Shown here in pieces: positions 18,216 through 27,241 of a stretch of DNA of 64,000 bases. The position numbers and the translations under genes are program-made. Source of the stretch: UBA1672 sp051967755 (GTDB lineage: Bacteria > Pseudomonadota > Alphaproteobacteria > Micavibrionales > Micavibrionaceae); the NCBI GenBank assembly GCA_051967755.1, contig JBQDYD010000001.1, positions 499,514 through 563,513 on the forward strand. Reading direction: 5' to 3'. The stretch's first letter is position 1, and the number at the start of each line of letters is the position of its first letter. The notes under the pieces were generated by a model. That model did no database searches, was not told the DNA's origin, and was given only the letters and a program-made list of their open reading frames with translations.

Positions 18216-19038
18216 TTTTTCTGCTTGTTTATTGGCGCCGAATTATGCGCATGCTGAAAGGCCGTCTTACCACTATCAGGAAATGGAATATGAAGTATAT
18301 GCGGGCGGCATTAATGTCGTTCAGGCGGATATGAAACTCGACTTTCGTGAGAAGGGTAAATATTCCATGATTTTCTCTGCGGAAACGAGAGGGTTCCTTG
18401 GTTCACTTGTGCCGTGGTCAGGCAGCTTTGAATCCCGTGGGTGGGCATTTTCGGACGGGCGCCGTGTTCCCGAAATTCATGAATCCATTGCGATGTGGCG
18501 TGATGAGCGTGAGGTGAAGACCTATAGCTATAATAAAGATGGCACATTCAATGATCTGGTCACGACGTATGTCGGGAAAAAGCCTAAAAGAAAAGTCCCT
18601 GATGAAGAATTGACCAAAGGGACAACGGATGCTTTGACGGCCACAATTTTGGTAATGGAGCATGTCTCTGACGGCGGTAATTGCGAAGGCACTGACGAGG
18701 TGTTTGACGGGAAACGCAGATTTAAAATGGTCTTCCATCATAAGCAATTCGTGATGATGAAGAAAACGCGCTATAACGCCTATGAAGGGCCGGCGGTTGA
18801 ATGTACGGTTGAGGTTGTCCCCGTGACAGGGGCTTGGCATAAAAAGCCGCGCGGTTGGTTGTCTATTCAAGAGCAAGGGCGTGCGCTTGGGACTATGCCT
18901 ACTGTATGGATGGCGCAGGTCGTTGAAAACGCTGTTGTTGTGCCGATCCGTGTGCGTGTTCAAACATCTTATGGAACCTTGTTCATGCATATGAAAAAAT
19001 ATCGTAGCGGAGAGACATCTTTGAAATCGGAAAGGTAG
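18133..19038 (+). CDS. Exported DUF3108 protein
   Basis: About 301 residues with a signal peptide (KSLKRLACITSFSACLLAPNYAHA) and then the DUF3108 pattern YEVYAGGINVVQADMKLDF..YSMIFSAETRGFLGSLVPWSG. The family is periplasmic and of uncertain function. The start is uncertain: ATG 18103 and ATG 18133 both lie inside the upstream FemAB-like gene in another frame, and GTG codons at about 18151-18157 are alternatives nearer the signal peptide. I give 18133 as a compromise. The overlap of about 80 bases with the upstream gene implies coupling. Confidence 0.75.
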   Translation: MNKTQKVSVTSNWGWAGKSLKRLACITSFSACLLAPNYAHAERPSYHYQEMEYEVYAGGINVVQADMKLDFREKGKYSMIFSAETRGFLGSLVPWSGSFESRGWAFSDGRRVPEIHESIAMWRDEREVKTYSYNKDGTFNDLVTTYVGKKPKRKVPDEELTKGTTDALTATILVMEHVSDGGNCEGTDEVFDGKRRFKMVFHHKQFVMMKKTRYNAYEGPAVECTVEVVPVTGAWHKKPRGWLSIQEQGRALGTMPTVWMAQVVENAVVVPIRVRVQTSYGTLFMHMKKYRSGETSLKSER

Positions 19039-19136
19039 ATCAAAGTGATTTTCAGGGCGCGGAGCAGTCATAGTAAGGGCTGTATTTTACTCGCGTTTTT
19101 TTGTAAAACAGATCAATTAATAATAAGAAGATAAAA

Positions 19137-20495
19137 ATGACAAAGCCAAAGCCACTCGCCGTTGTTATTCTTGCCGCCGGAAAAGGGACGCGCATGAAGT
19201 CTAATAAGCCTAAGGTCATGCATGAGCTTCTCGGCTTACCGATGATAAATTGGCTTTTACGTTCAGTTGAAGAATTATCACCTGAGAAGGTTGTGGTTGT
19301 GGTGGGTGAGAATATGCCCGAGCTTGTTGACGCCGTAAAACCACATGACACGGTTATTCAAAAAGAGCAGCTCGGCACAGGGGATGCGTTAAAAGCGGCG
19401 ATGCCTGCATTGAAAGGCTTTACGGGTGATGTGCTTGTTCTGCTCGGCGATACGCCGTTGATCGCTACGCAAACATTGCGTGATTTAATCGCCACACGTC
19501 ATGTTGATGCGGTGACAGGTATTTCGGTTTTGGGCGTAGAGCTTGATAACCCGACGGGATATGGTCGCTTGATTATGGGGCGCAGCAATATCCTTAAGTT
19601 CATCGTTGAGGAAAAAGACGCCAGCCCCGCAGAAAAAGATACAAATATCGTCAATACAGGGGCGTTTTGTCTTGATTCCCGCCGTATTGATCGTTGGCTG
19701 TCTAATGTCAAAAATGACAATGCGCAAGGGGAGTATTACATCACTGACCTGCCCGAGCTGGCCGCGAAAGATAAAATCAAAACTCGTGTATCAATTGCGC
19801 CAAATCCGCAAGAGGTGATGGGGTGCAATACCAAGATAGACCTCACGAAGATGGAGGCTGCGGCGCAACAAAAATTGCGTGAGCAGTTCATCAATGACGG
19901 GGTCGTGATGCAAGATCCCGCAACGGTTTATTTGCACCATGATACGGAAATCGGCGCGGGCACAATTATTGAACCGAACGTTTATTTCGCCAAAGGTGTC
20001 AAGGTCGGGCAGAATGTGCACATTAAGGCATTCTGTCATATTGATGATGCGATTGTTGGTGATGGAACAACGGTTGGCCCGTTTGCGCGTTTGCGTCCGG
20101 GGACAACCATTGGCGAAGATGTGCGCATTGGTAACTTCGTTGAGATTAAGAAATCAAGCATTGGGGATCGTAGTAAAATCTCTCACCTTGGTTATGTTGG
20201 TGATACGATCATGGATTCTGATGTGAATTTTAGTTGCGGCGCTATTACCGTAAATTATGACGGTTTCCAAAAACATCAAACGGTGATCGGCAAGGGCGTT
20301 ATGGTCGGCAGTAACGTGAATTTGGTTGCGCCTGTGCGCCTTGATGATGGGGCATTTATTGCGGCTGGCTCGACGATTACAACTGATGTGCCTGCGGATT
20401 CTTTATCCGTTGAGCGCGGTCAGGCAGAAGTGCGCCAAGGTTGGGCGGCGCTATATCGTAAACGTAAAGAAGACTCCAAGAAGAAAAAGGCCTAG
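19137..20495 (+). CDS. glmU: Bifunctional GlmU (uridylyltransferase / acetyltransferase)
   Basis: A 452-aa enzyme making UDP-GlcNAc from GlcN-1-P. The N-terminal pyrophosphorylase domain begins VVILAAGKGTRMKSNKPKV and continues with QLGTGDALKAA, LLGDTPLI and NTGAFC. The C-terminal left-handed beta-helix acetyltransferase domain starts near residue 255, with VGPFARLRPGT, GNFVEIKKSSIG, HLGYVGD and GAITVNYDG. Length is normal. It is in the same pathway as glmS at 21812, three small genes downstream. Confidence 0.97.
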   Translation: MTKPKPLAVVILAAGKGTRMKSNKPKVMHELLGLPMINWLLRSVEELSPEKVVVVVGENMPELVDAVKPHDTVIQKEQLGTGDALKAAMPALKGFTGDVLVLLGDTPLIATQTLRDLIATRHVDAVTGISVLGVELDNPTGYGRLIMGRSNILKFIVEEKDASPAEKDTNIVNTGAFCLDSRRIDRWLSNVKNDNAQGEYYITDLPELAAKDKIKTRVSIAPNPQEVMGCNTKIDLTKMEAAAQQKLREQFINDGVVMQDPATVYLHHDTEIGAGTIIEPNVYFAKGVKVGQNVHIKAFCHIDDAIVGDGTTVGPFARLRPGTTIGEDVRIGNFVEIKKSSIGDRSKISHLGYVGDTIMDSDVNFSCGAITVNYDGFQKHQTVIGKGVMVGSNVNLVAPVRLDDGAFIAAGSTITTDVPADSLSVERGQAEVRQGWAALYRKRKEDSKKKKA

Positions 20496-20500
20496 TCCTT

Positions 20501-20926
20501 ATGCGTATCTTGATTATTTTATTCGCGGCGCTGTTCATTCCCATTCAGGCGATGGCGTGTTCTTGTACACAAGATAGCTTCACTCAAGATGCCAGTCAGA
20601 AGAATATCGCAAAGGCACTTTATATTTTCGAAGGTGGCGCGGTAAAAATTAAGGAAAAGACCGTTGCGAACTATTTTTCTGAAGTCACGTTTCGTGTTGA
20701 TACTTTATATAAGGGGCATGATAAGCCGGAGAATATAAAGGCACTCGTGGATGTGAAGAGCAGCTGCGGCACGTCGCTCGGTCAGTTACGTAGTCAGACG
20801 TTGTTTATGCTTTACGCATTTAAGGGGAGCTATATTCTCGCGGGGCAATGTGGTTCTTATATTTCTGATGCAGATAAAGCCGCGATGAAAAAAGCGTATG
20901 AAGATGTGCAAAACTCATCCGATTGA
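20501..20926 (+). CDS. Small exported Cys protein, TIMP/NTR-like
   Basis: A 141-aa protein with a signal peptide (MRILIILFAALFIPIQAMA) and mature N-terminus CSCTQDSF. The pattern Cys-x-Cys at the new N-terminus, a yKGH strand, SSCGTSL, and a late Cys (AGQCGSYI) resembles the tissue-inhibitor-of-metalloproteinase/NTR OB fold seen in bacterial exported proteins. This is similarity by pattern only. It starts 5 bases after glmU and is followed by two further small exported proteins of similar style. Confidence 0.65.
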   Translation: MRILIILFAALFIPIQAMACSCTQDSFTQDASQKNIAKALYIFEGGAVKIKEKTVANYFSEVTFRVDTLYKGHDKPENIKALVDVKSSCGTSLGQLRSQTLFMLYAFKGSYILAGQCGSYISDADKAAMKKAYEDVQNSSD

Positions 20927-20983
20927 AACAATTCGTAAAACTTCGTGATTTGAAAGCGCCGCCGCAGCGACTATGATGTTCTG

Positions 20984-21394
20984 ATGAGTCGATTATTCTT
21001 TCTTTTCTTATTATTGATAGTTGCCATTCCTGAAGCTGTAATGGCATGTAGCCTTGATCGTAAGGTTGTTGAGGATGAAGAGACCGGCGAAAGCAATCGT
21101 TATTATATTGGTTTGGTTAAGGTCAAATATGTTCAATATAATGAGGATGGGTCGTTTAAAGAGGCGGGGCTACAGCCCTTTATGAAGTATAAAGCCAAGA
21201 AGGGTATCGATCTCTCACAGCCAATTATCATTAAATATGGCGGCAAAGAACAGCCATGTGATTTTTACAGGCCATATATCGGGAAAATTATGGACTTAAA
21301 TATCATCGAAGAAGACGGTGCCTATTTCATCACGAATTTTATATATGGTGACTTACTTAATTTGACGGATGTTGAATATGTGGGGGCAGATTAA
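20984..21394 (+). CDS. Small exported Cys protein
   Basis: A 136-aa protein with a signal peptide ending MACSLDRK. The body contains YYIGLVKVKYVQY, LQPFMKYKAKKGIDLSQPIIIKYGG and PCDFYRPYIG. It is recognisably related to the next gene (shared YxIGLVKkvY and KPFIAYKG-like blocks) and more loosely to the preceding one. The fold is likely a small beta-barrel; function unknown. Confidence 0.65.
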   Translation: MSRLFFLFLLLIVAIPEAVMACSLDRKVVEDEETGESNRYYIGLVKVKYVQYNEDGSFKEAGLQPFMKYKAKKGIDLSQPIIIKYGGKEQPCDFYRPYIGKIMDLNIIEEDGAYFITNFIYGDLLNLTDVEYVGAD

Positions 21395-21811
21395 ATGCGT
21401 TTTTTCTTGTTCATTTTTGCTTTTATGATCTTCGCCAATTCGCAAAATGCGTTTGCATGCTATATGTGGCAATCAGAAGAGCGCACACGCGGGCATATTG
21501 AAGATGCGTATTTTATCGGGCTTGTCAAAAAAGTTTACACCAAGGAACATGAGTTTGGAGTCCCGTTGGAGGTTGGTGTAAAACCTTTTATTGCCTATAA
21601 AGGGCCTGATGATCTAACGCAGGATACGATTAAAATCGTCTATGACAGGTTTACATCATGCAGTGTAAGGATTGAACAGGGTATTAACGAAGTTATTATT
21701 TCTAAAGATCAGGATGGAAAATATAGTTTGGTACTCACTGATCTGATTGATCATTTTGAGTTTTGGAAAGAATTGCGCCCAAAAGCGCGTGCAGTAGGAG
21801 AGTTAAGATAA
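21395..21811 (+). CDS. Small exported Cys protein, paralogue of the preceding gene
   Basis: A 138-aa protein with signal peptide MRFFLFIFAFMIFANSQNAFA and mature start CYMWQSEER. Paralogy to the previous gene is seen in YFIGLVKKVYTKE and VGVKPFIAYKGPDDL..IKIVYDR. It begins immediately after the preceding stop codon, and glmS begins immediately after its own stop, so the set is one transcription unit with glmU and glmS. No function is assigned. Confidence 0.65.
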   Translation: MRFFLFIFAFMIFANSQNAFACYMWQSEERTRGHIEDAYFIGLVKKVYTKEHEFGVPLEVGVKPFIAYKGPDDLTQDTIKIVYDRFTSCSVRIEQGINEVIISKDQDGKYSLVLTDLIDHFEFWKELRPKARAVGELR

Positions 21812-23641
21812 ATGTGTGGTATTTTCGGAATTATTGGTGAGCAGCAAGTAGCCCCCTTATTATTTGAAGGCTTAAAGCGTTTGGAATATAGGGGCTATGA
21901 CTCCGCAGGCATCGCGAGTCTGAGCAACGGGCATATTGACCGCCGCCGCGCGGAAGGTAAGCTGAATAACCTCGCTGAAAAACTGGCGGAAGACCCGCTG
22001 GAGGGCACAGTCGGTATTGGCCATACGCGCTGGGCAACGCATGGTTTGCCGAATGAGCGCAACGCCCACCCGCATGCCAATGAAAAGGTCGCCGTCGTGC
22101 ATAATGGCATTATTGAGAATTATGCTGCGCTGAAAGAGGAGCTCAGTGCACAAGGTGCGGTCTTTGAAACCGAAACGGATACCGAGGTTATTGTGCATCT
22201 GGTTTCGCATTACATGAATGAATGCAAAGATGCATTGGGCGCAGCAAACGCCGCGATGGATCGTCTGGAGGGGGCATATGCCCTTGTAATGATTTTTGCG
22301 GGCAACCATGATTTGATGGTCGGTTGCCGTCACGGAACGCCGTTGGCGGTTGGTTATGGGGATGGGGAAATGTTTATGGCCTCTGACTCCTATGCCCTTG
22401 CGCCGCTCACGAAAAAGATATGTTTCTTAGAAGATGGGGATCGTGTCACCGTCACCCGTCAAGACGTGAGTATTTATGATAAAGACCAAAACGCGGTAGA
22501 GCGTAAAATCCGTATCACTGAGCAATCTGGCGCGGTCACGGGTAAGGGCGAGTATAAGCATTTCATGCTTAAGGAAATCTATGAGCAACCCACCGTGATT
22601 GGTGAAACGCTTAATGCCTATGTGAACGCGGGCACGGGCAAAATATCTATCCCTGAAGATGTTCTGGAAGCCATTATCAAGGCACCGCGCTTAACGCTTA
22701 TTGCATGCGGCACGGCCTATTATGCTTGTATGGTGGTGAAATATTGGTTTGAGCAGATTGCGCGCATCCCTGTTGAAATTGATGTCGCCAGTGAGTTCAG
22801 ATACCGCGAAGCGCCAATGCCTGCGGGCGGTGTGTCGATGTTTATTTCCCAATCGGGGGAGACACTCGATACGCTCGAAGCGCTCAGATATTGTAAATCG
22901 CAGGGGCAGAAGATTGTCTCGATTATCAACACAATCGAAAGCACGATAGAGCGTGAATCTGACTTTGTGCTGCACACTTTGGCGGGGCCTGAAATCGGCG
23001 TGGCGTCGACCAAAGCGTTCACGACGCAGTTGACAACGCTCGCCTGTATTGCGCTTGCTGCGGCGCGCGGAAACGGCGCAATTGATGAGGAAACAGAACA
23101 TGATATGGCGGATGCGTTGCGTCATGTGCCGACGATTGCTGCGGATATATTGCAGCATGATGAGGCAATACAGGCCATCGCCAAAGATATCGCGCAGGCT
23201 CGTGATGTTTTATATCTAGGCCGCGGCAGCTTATACCCAATCGCGCTTGAGGGTGCATTAAAGCTTAAGGAGATTTCATATATCCACGCGGAAGGGTATG
23301 CCAGCGGCGAGATGAAACACGGTCCGATTGCCCTGATTGATGACAAAGTGCCTGTTGTGGTTGTTGCACCTGAAAATGATCCGCTGTTTGAAAAGAACGC
23401 ATCAAACATCGCTGAAACTGTTGCGCGCGGGGGGAAGGTGTTCTTGATTTCAGATATAAAAGGCGCGCATGACCTTAAGGGGCATGCCACATGGAGCGTA
23501 TCTATGGGGCCTGTGCATCCGTTTGTTGCGCCTATTCTTTATTCCATCCCCGTGCAGCTTTTATCCTATCACGTTGCCGTTCTTAAAGGCACAGACGTAG
23601 ATCAGCCCCGAAACCTCGCCAAGTCCGTGACGGTGGAGTAG
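21812..23641 (+). CDS. glmS: Glutamine--fructose-6-phosphate aminotransferase
   Basis: A 609-aa enzyme making glucosamine-6-phosphate. The N-terminal Ntn glutaminase domain starts MCGIFGIIG with the nucleophile Cys after Met removal and contains GHTRWATHG. Two SIS isomerase domains follow, with SQSGETLDTLEALR and STKAFTTQ in the first, YLGRGSLYPIALEGALKLKEISYIHAEGYASGEMKHGP in the second, and the C-terminus DVDQPRNLAKSVTVE. It is the entry enzyme to the UDP-GlcNAc pathway completed by GlmM and GlmU. Confidence 0.98.
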   Translation: MCGIFGIIGEQQVAPLLFEGLKRLEYRGYDSAGIASLSNGHIDRRRAEGKLNNLAEKLAEDPLEGTVGIGHTRWATHGLPNERNAHPHANEKVAVVHNGIIENYAALKEELSAQGAVFETETDTEVIVHLVSHYMNECKDALGAANAAMDRLEGAYALVMIFAGNHDLMVGCRHGTPLAVGYGDGEMFMASDSYALAPLTKKICFLEDGDRVTVTRQDVSIYDKDQNAVERKIRITEQSGAVTGKGEYKHFMLKEIYEQPTVIGETLNAYVNAGTGKISIPEDVLEAIIKAPRLTLIACGTAYYACMVVKYWFEQIARIPVEIDVASEFRYREAPMPAGGVSMFISQSGETLDTLEALRYCKSQGQKIVSIINTIESTIERESDFVLHTLAGPEIGVASTKAFTTQLTTLACIALAAARGNGAIDEETEHDMADALRHVPTIAADILQHDEAIQAIAKDIAQARDVLYLGRGSLYPIALEGALKLKEISYIHAEGYASGEMKHGPIALIDDKVPVVVVAPENDPLFEKNASNIAETVARGGKVFLISDIKGAHDLKGHATWSVSMGPVHPFVAPILYSIPVQLLSYHVAVLKGTDVDQPRNLAKSVTVE

Positions 23642-23655
23642 CCGAAATAGCACAT

Positions 23656-24171
23656 ATGAATGATTCAGACTGTAAAAGCAGAAAATATTTTCGATTATAC
23701 GTTACCCTTATAGCATTGGTTATTTGTTTTACGTTTTTTTACATATTGAATTACACGGGAAAAGTTGCAGAATTAAAAAGAACGTGTGATCAGTTAAAGA
23801 AGAATGGGTCTGAAATAAATAATTACGAGGTTATAATCGGTCGATATGTTCAGAAAAAATCTTTTACTAGTGTTGAGCATCCAGGTGGTATGCTGCCTAT
23901 TTATACTGGAGTAATTACTTTGGAAAATGACGGTAAAGAATACGCGTTGTATAGTGAAGAAATGATAAAAGAAGAATATGAAGACAGCTATCAGCCTTTA
24001 GTAAAAAGAGTTTTCAGCAATAGTAATTCAAATTCTGAGCAAAGCGTTTATGGGATTTGTGCCTATAAAATGTTGCCAATAACAAAACATTTGGGTAGTG
24101 AGTCCAAAGTAGATAAGTTTATTAGTAAAATTGAGACACTAACCTTGATAGAAAAAGGTGAAAATAAATGA
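23656..24171 (+). CDS. AT-rich single-pass membrane protein, unknown
   Basis: A 171-aa protein with one membrane segment (about residues 15-33: YVTLIALVICFTFFYILNY) and a periplasm-facing domain containing two or three Cys. Codon use is clearly more AT-rich than in glmS and purT on either side, which suggests a later arrival. It overlaps the purT start by 4 bases (ATGA). No homologue was recognised. Confidence 0.6.
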   Translation: MNDSDCKSRKYFRLYVTLIALVICFTFFYILNYTGKVAELKRTCDQLKKNGSEINNYEVIIGRYVQKKSFTSVEHPGGMLPIYTGVITLENDGKEYALYSEEMIKEEYEDSYQPLVKRVFSNSNSNSEQSVYGICAYKMLPITKHLGSESKVDKFISKIETLTLIEKGENK

Positions 24172-25349
24172 CACAAATCGGCACACCATTTTCAGCAACA
24201 GCAAAAAAAGTTCTTTTATGTGGCTCGGGTGAGCTGGGTAAGGAAGTTGTCATTGAATTACAACGGTTGGGCGTTGAAGTGATTGCCTGTGATGCCTATG
24301 AGAATGCCCCCGCAATGCAGGTTGCGGATCGTGCGCATGTGTTTTCCATGCTTGATGGCGATAAATTACGCGCGGTTATAGAGCAAGAAAAGCCTGATTT
24401 TATTGTCCCCGAGGTCGAAGCCATCGCCACAGAGACTTTGGTCGCACTGGAGGAGGAAGGCTTTACGGTTGTGCCAACCGCGAAGGCCGCACAATTAACC
24501 ATGAACCGCGAAGGTATCCGCAGATTGGCGGCGGAAGAGCTTGGCCTGCTTACCTCGCCTTATCGTTTTGCAGAAACCTATGAAGATTATAAAGATGCGG
24601 TTGATGCAGTGGGCGTGCCCTGTGTTGTGAAGCCGATTATGAGCTCATCCGGTAAAGGGCAAAGCACGATCAAATCAATTGAGGATATTGATAACGCTTG
24701 GAATTACGCGCAAGAAGGCGGCCGCGCGGGTGCAGGTAAGGTTATTATCGAAGGCTTTGTTGATTTTGATTACGAGATCACATTGCTGACGCTGCGCCAT
24801 AAAGATGGCACAAGTTTCTGTGAGCCGATCGGTCACAGGCAAGAAGGCGGCGATTATCAAGAGTCATGGCAGCCGCAGCAAATGAGTGATGCTGCGCTTA
24901 AATCTGCACAAGAAATGGCAGCGAAGGTAACGGACGCTCTTGGTGGGCGTGGTATTTTCGGCGTTGAGCTATTTATAAAAGGCGATACGGTTTATTTCAG
25001 CGAAGTGTCCCCCCGTCCGCATGATACGGGTATGGTGACGATGATCTCTCAGGATTTATCTGAATTTGCGTTGCATGCACGCGCGTTTCTTGGGCTATCT
25101 GTTCCTGATATTCATTTCCATGGCCCCTCAGCGTCGGCGGTGATTTTGGTTGAAGGCACATCGCAGCAAGTCAGTTTTGAAAATCTGGGGGAAGCATTGT
25201 CTGCACCAAACACAGATTTGCGCCTGTTCGGTAAGCCTGAGGTCGCGGGAAAGCGCCGTATGGGCGTTGGGTTGGCGCGCGGCAGTGATGTAGAGGATGC
25301 CAAGGAAAAGGCATTGAAGGTGGCATTGTCTGTGACGGTGAAACTCTAG
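24168..25349 (+). CDS. purT: Formate-dependent GAR transformylase PurT
   Basis: A 393-aa ATP-grasp enzyme that uses formate and ATP to make formyl-GAR in purine synthesis. It has the family start ATAKKVLLCGSGELGKEV, then the IVPEVEAIAT segment, the ATP-grasp core with KPIMSSSGKGQS and GRVIIEGFV-like block (here GKVIIEGFVDFDYE), FCEPIGHRQE, SEVSPRPHDTGMVT and the C-terminal RRMGVGLARG. Length is normal. Confidence 0.96.
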   Translation: MTQIGTPFSATAKKVLLCGSGELGKEVVIELQRLGVEVIACDAYENAPAMQVADRAHVFSMLDGDKLRAVIEQEKPDFIVPEVEAIATETLVALEEEGFTVVPTAKAAQLTMNREGIRRLAAEELGLLTSPYRFAETYEDYKDAVDAVGVPCVVKPIMSSSGKGQSTIKSIEDIDNAWNYAQEGGRAGAGKVIIEGFVDFDYEITLLTLRHKDGTSFCEPIGHRQEGGDYQESWQPQQMSDAALKSAQEMAAKVTDALGGRGIFGVELFIKGDTVYFSEVSPRPHDTGMVTMISQDLSEFALHARAFLGLSVPDIHFHGPSASAVILVEGTSQQVSFENLGEALSAPNTDLRLFGKPEVAGKRRMGVGLARGSDVEDAKEKALKVALSVTVKL

Positions 25350-25426
25350 GCGTTATTTTATGTGCGTTGTGTGATATAAAGCCAGTATTCTGCGTATCTT
25401 GTTTTACATCATAACAGGCGGGCACT

Positions 25427-26491
25427 GTGGCAAAGAACAAATCCTCCAAAGATCAGAAAACTGTAAACCTCGCTTTGCAAGGGGGCGGCGCGCATGGGGC
25501 CTATGCGTGGGGCGTTTTGGATAAGTTACTTGAAGACGGGCGCATTGATATTGAGGGTATTACTGCGACCAGCGCGGGCACGATGAATGCTTGTGCAATG
25601 GTGAGTGGCTTGCAAGAGGGCGGCAGAGAAAAGGCGCGGCAAAATCTCGAAGCATTCTGGTGGAATATCCATCTGAGCGGGCAGCGTTTTAACCCGCTCA
25701 AAAGAATGCCGTGGCCTAATATGTTTTCGATGGGGCAGGATGCTTATCCTGCGCATTTCTTTTTTGAATCCATGACGCGTTTATTCTCCCCGTATCAATA
25801 TAACCCGTTTGATATAAACCCCTTGCGCGATGTGTTGTCTGATACGGTTGATTTCGAAAAAATCAGAACATGTCAGAGTGTTAAATTATTTATCAGTGCC
25901 ACGCATGTGCATAGCGGAAAAGTACGTGTTTTTGATACACCCCAAATCAGTATTGATGTTGCGATGGCATCGGCATGTTTACCGTTTTTATTTAAGGCCG
26001 TGACGATAGAAGGCGAAGATTACTGGGATGGTGGGTATATGGGTAATCCCGCGCTATATCCGTTATTTTACAAAACCAAAAGCCGTGATGTGATTATTGT
26101 GCATCTTAATCCGATCGAGCGGGAAGAAACCCCAACGACGGCTGATGGTATCATGAACCGCATTAATGAGATTAGTTTTAATTCGTCTTTGATTAATGAA
26201 ATGCGTGCGATTTCGTTTGTGAAAAAATTAATTGAGCAAGATATGCTGAAGGACGAATATAAAGACAACTTCAAAGATGTGCTTGTACATTCTGTGCGCG
26301 CGGACAAGGCCTTAAAAGATTTGTCAGTCGCTAGTAAGTTTTATTCTGATTGGACTTTTTTGACGGACCTTCGTGATAAGGGGCGAAATGCCATGGATAG
26401 ATGGCTGAAAAAGAATTTTGATAAACTTGGTGTTGAAGATACTGTGGTTCTAAATAAAGAATTTTTAAAATCGGGGTCGCGTGGATCATGA
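25427..26491 (+). CDS. Patatin-like phospholipase
   Basis: A 354-aa protein with the patatin glycine-rich oxyanion loop LALQGGGAHGAYAWG (residues about 15-29), the nucleophile elbow TATSAGTMNA (Ser49) and the catalytic Asp in DGGYMGNPAL (about residue 205). The elbow has Ala in place of the usual first Gly of G-x-S-x-G. The start is GTG at 25427 with GGCGGGCAC upstream. Likely a cytoplasmic or membrane-associated acyl hydrolase. It overlaps the following SDR gene by 4 bases, so the two are probably co-translated. Confidence 0.85.
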   Translation: MAKNKSSKDQKTVNLALQGGGAHGAYAWGVLDKLLEDGRIDIEGITATSAGTMNACAMVSGLQEGGREKARQNLEAFWWNIHLSGQRFNPLKRMPWPNMFSMGQDAYPAHFFFESMTRLFSPYQYNPFDINPLRDVLSDTVDFEKIRTCQSVKLFISATHVHSGKVRVFDTPQISIDVAMASACLPFLFKAVTIEGEDYWDGGYMGNPALYPLFYKTKSRDVIIVHLNPIEREETPTTADGIMNRINEISFNSSLINEMRAISFVKKLIEQDMLKDEYKDNFKDVLVHSVRADKALKDLSVASKFYSDWTFLTDLRDKGRNAMDRWLKKNFDKLGVEDTVVLNKEFLKSGSRGS

Positions 26492-27240
26492 AGGATAAAG
26501 TTATATGGGTTATCGGGGCGAGTAGCGGCATTGGCTATGCGCTGGCGAAGGAATTACATGATCAGGGCGCACGGCTTATTCTCTCGGCGCGTAGGGAAGA
26601 GCAGCTTGAATCCCTCAATCAAGAGCTGGGTGGGCAGCATTTGGTTTGCCCCCTTGATGTGGGGGAGCATGAAACCCTGGTGGAAGCAGTTGCGAGCATT
26701 AAAGCGCGTTATGACAGGCTCGATAGTGTTTTATTTTTGCCTGCCATCTACACGCCGCATGACGGCCAAAAGAAGTACATAGAAACCATTCATAAAATGT
26801 TGCATGTGAATTTAGGCGGAGCCTTTAATGTAGTTGATGTTGTGCAAGAATTGTTTGAAGCGCAAAGAAGCGGGCAGATTATTTTGTGCGGATCTGTTGC
26901 AGGGTATAGGGGGTTGCCATCAGGGCAGCCATATTGCGCAGCAAAAGCAGCAATTATAAGCTACGCTGAGAGCCTGAAACTTGATTTGGAAGGTAAGGGT
27001 GTGGATGTGAAAGTCATTAATCCGGGCTTTGTGCGTACGCCTTTAACGGATAAAAATGAATTTGAAATGCCGATGATTATTGAGCCTGAGCAAGCGGCGA
27101 GAGTGATTGCGAAAGAGATGCAAAGCCGTAAGTTTGAAATTCATTTCCCTAAGAAATTCACCTTTATCATGAAAATGATTCACCTGCTTCCTGCGCCACT
27201 TTATTTTGCATTAATGCGGCGGGTTAATCCGAATAAGTGA
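26488..27240 (+). CDS. Short-chain dehydrogenase/reductase
   Basis: A 250-aa classical SDR. The NAD(P)-binding motif is WVIGASSGIGYALA at residues 6-19, with NxGG-like LNLGG in the middle, catalytic Ser in GSVAGYRG and YCAAKAA with the Tyr-Lys pair, then NPGFVRTPLT. A basic residue cluster (SARREEQL) after beta-2 suggests NADP preference. A hydrophobic C-terminal segment (MKMIHLLPAPLYFALMRRV) is typical of membrane-associated lipid-acting SDRs, which fits its coupling to the patatin gene; the substrate is not known. Confidence 0.85.
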   Translation: MKDKVIWVIGASSGIGYALAKELHDQGARLILSARREEQLESLNQELGGQHLVCPLDVGEHETLVEAVASIKARYDRLDSVLFLPAIYTPHDGQKKYIETIHKMLHVNLGGAFNVVDVVQELFEAQRSGQIILCGSVAGYRGLPSGQPYCAAKAAIISYAESLKLDLEGKGVDVKVINPGFVRTPLTDKNEFEMPMIIEPEQAARVIAKEMQSRKFEIHFPKKFTFIMKMIHLLPAPLYFALMRRVNPNK

Positions 27241-27241
27241 T

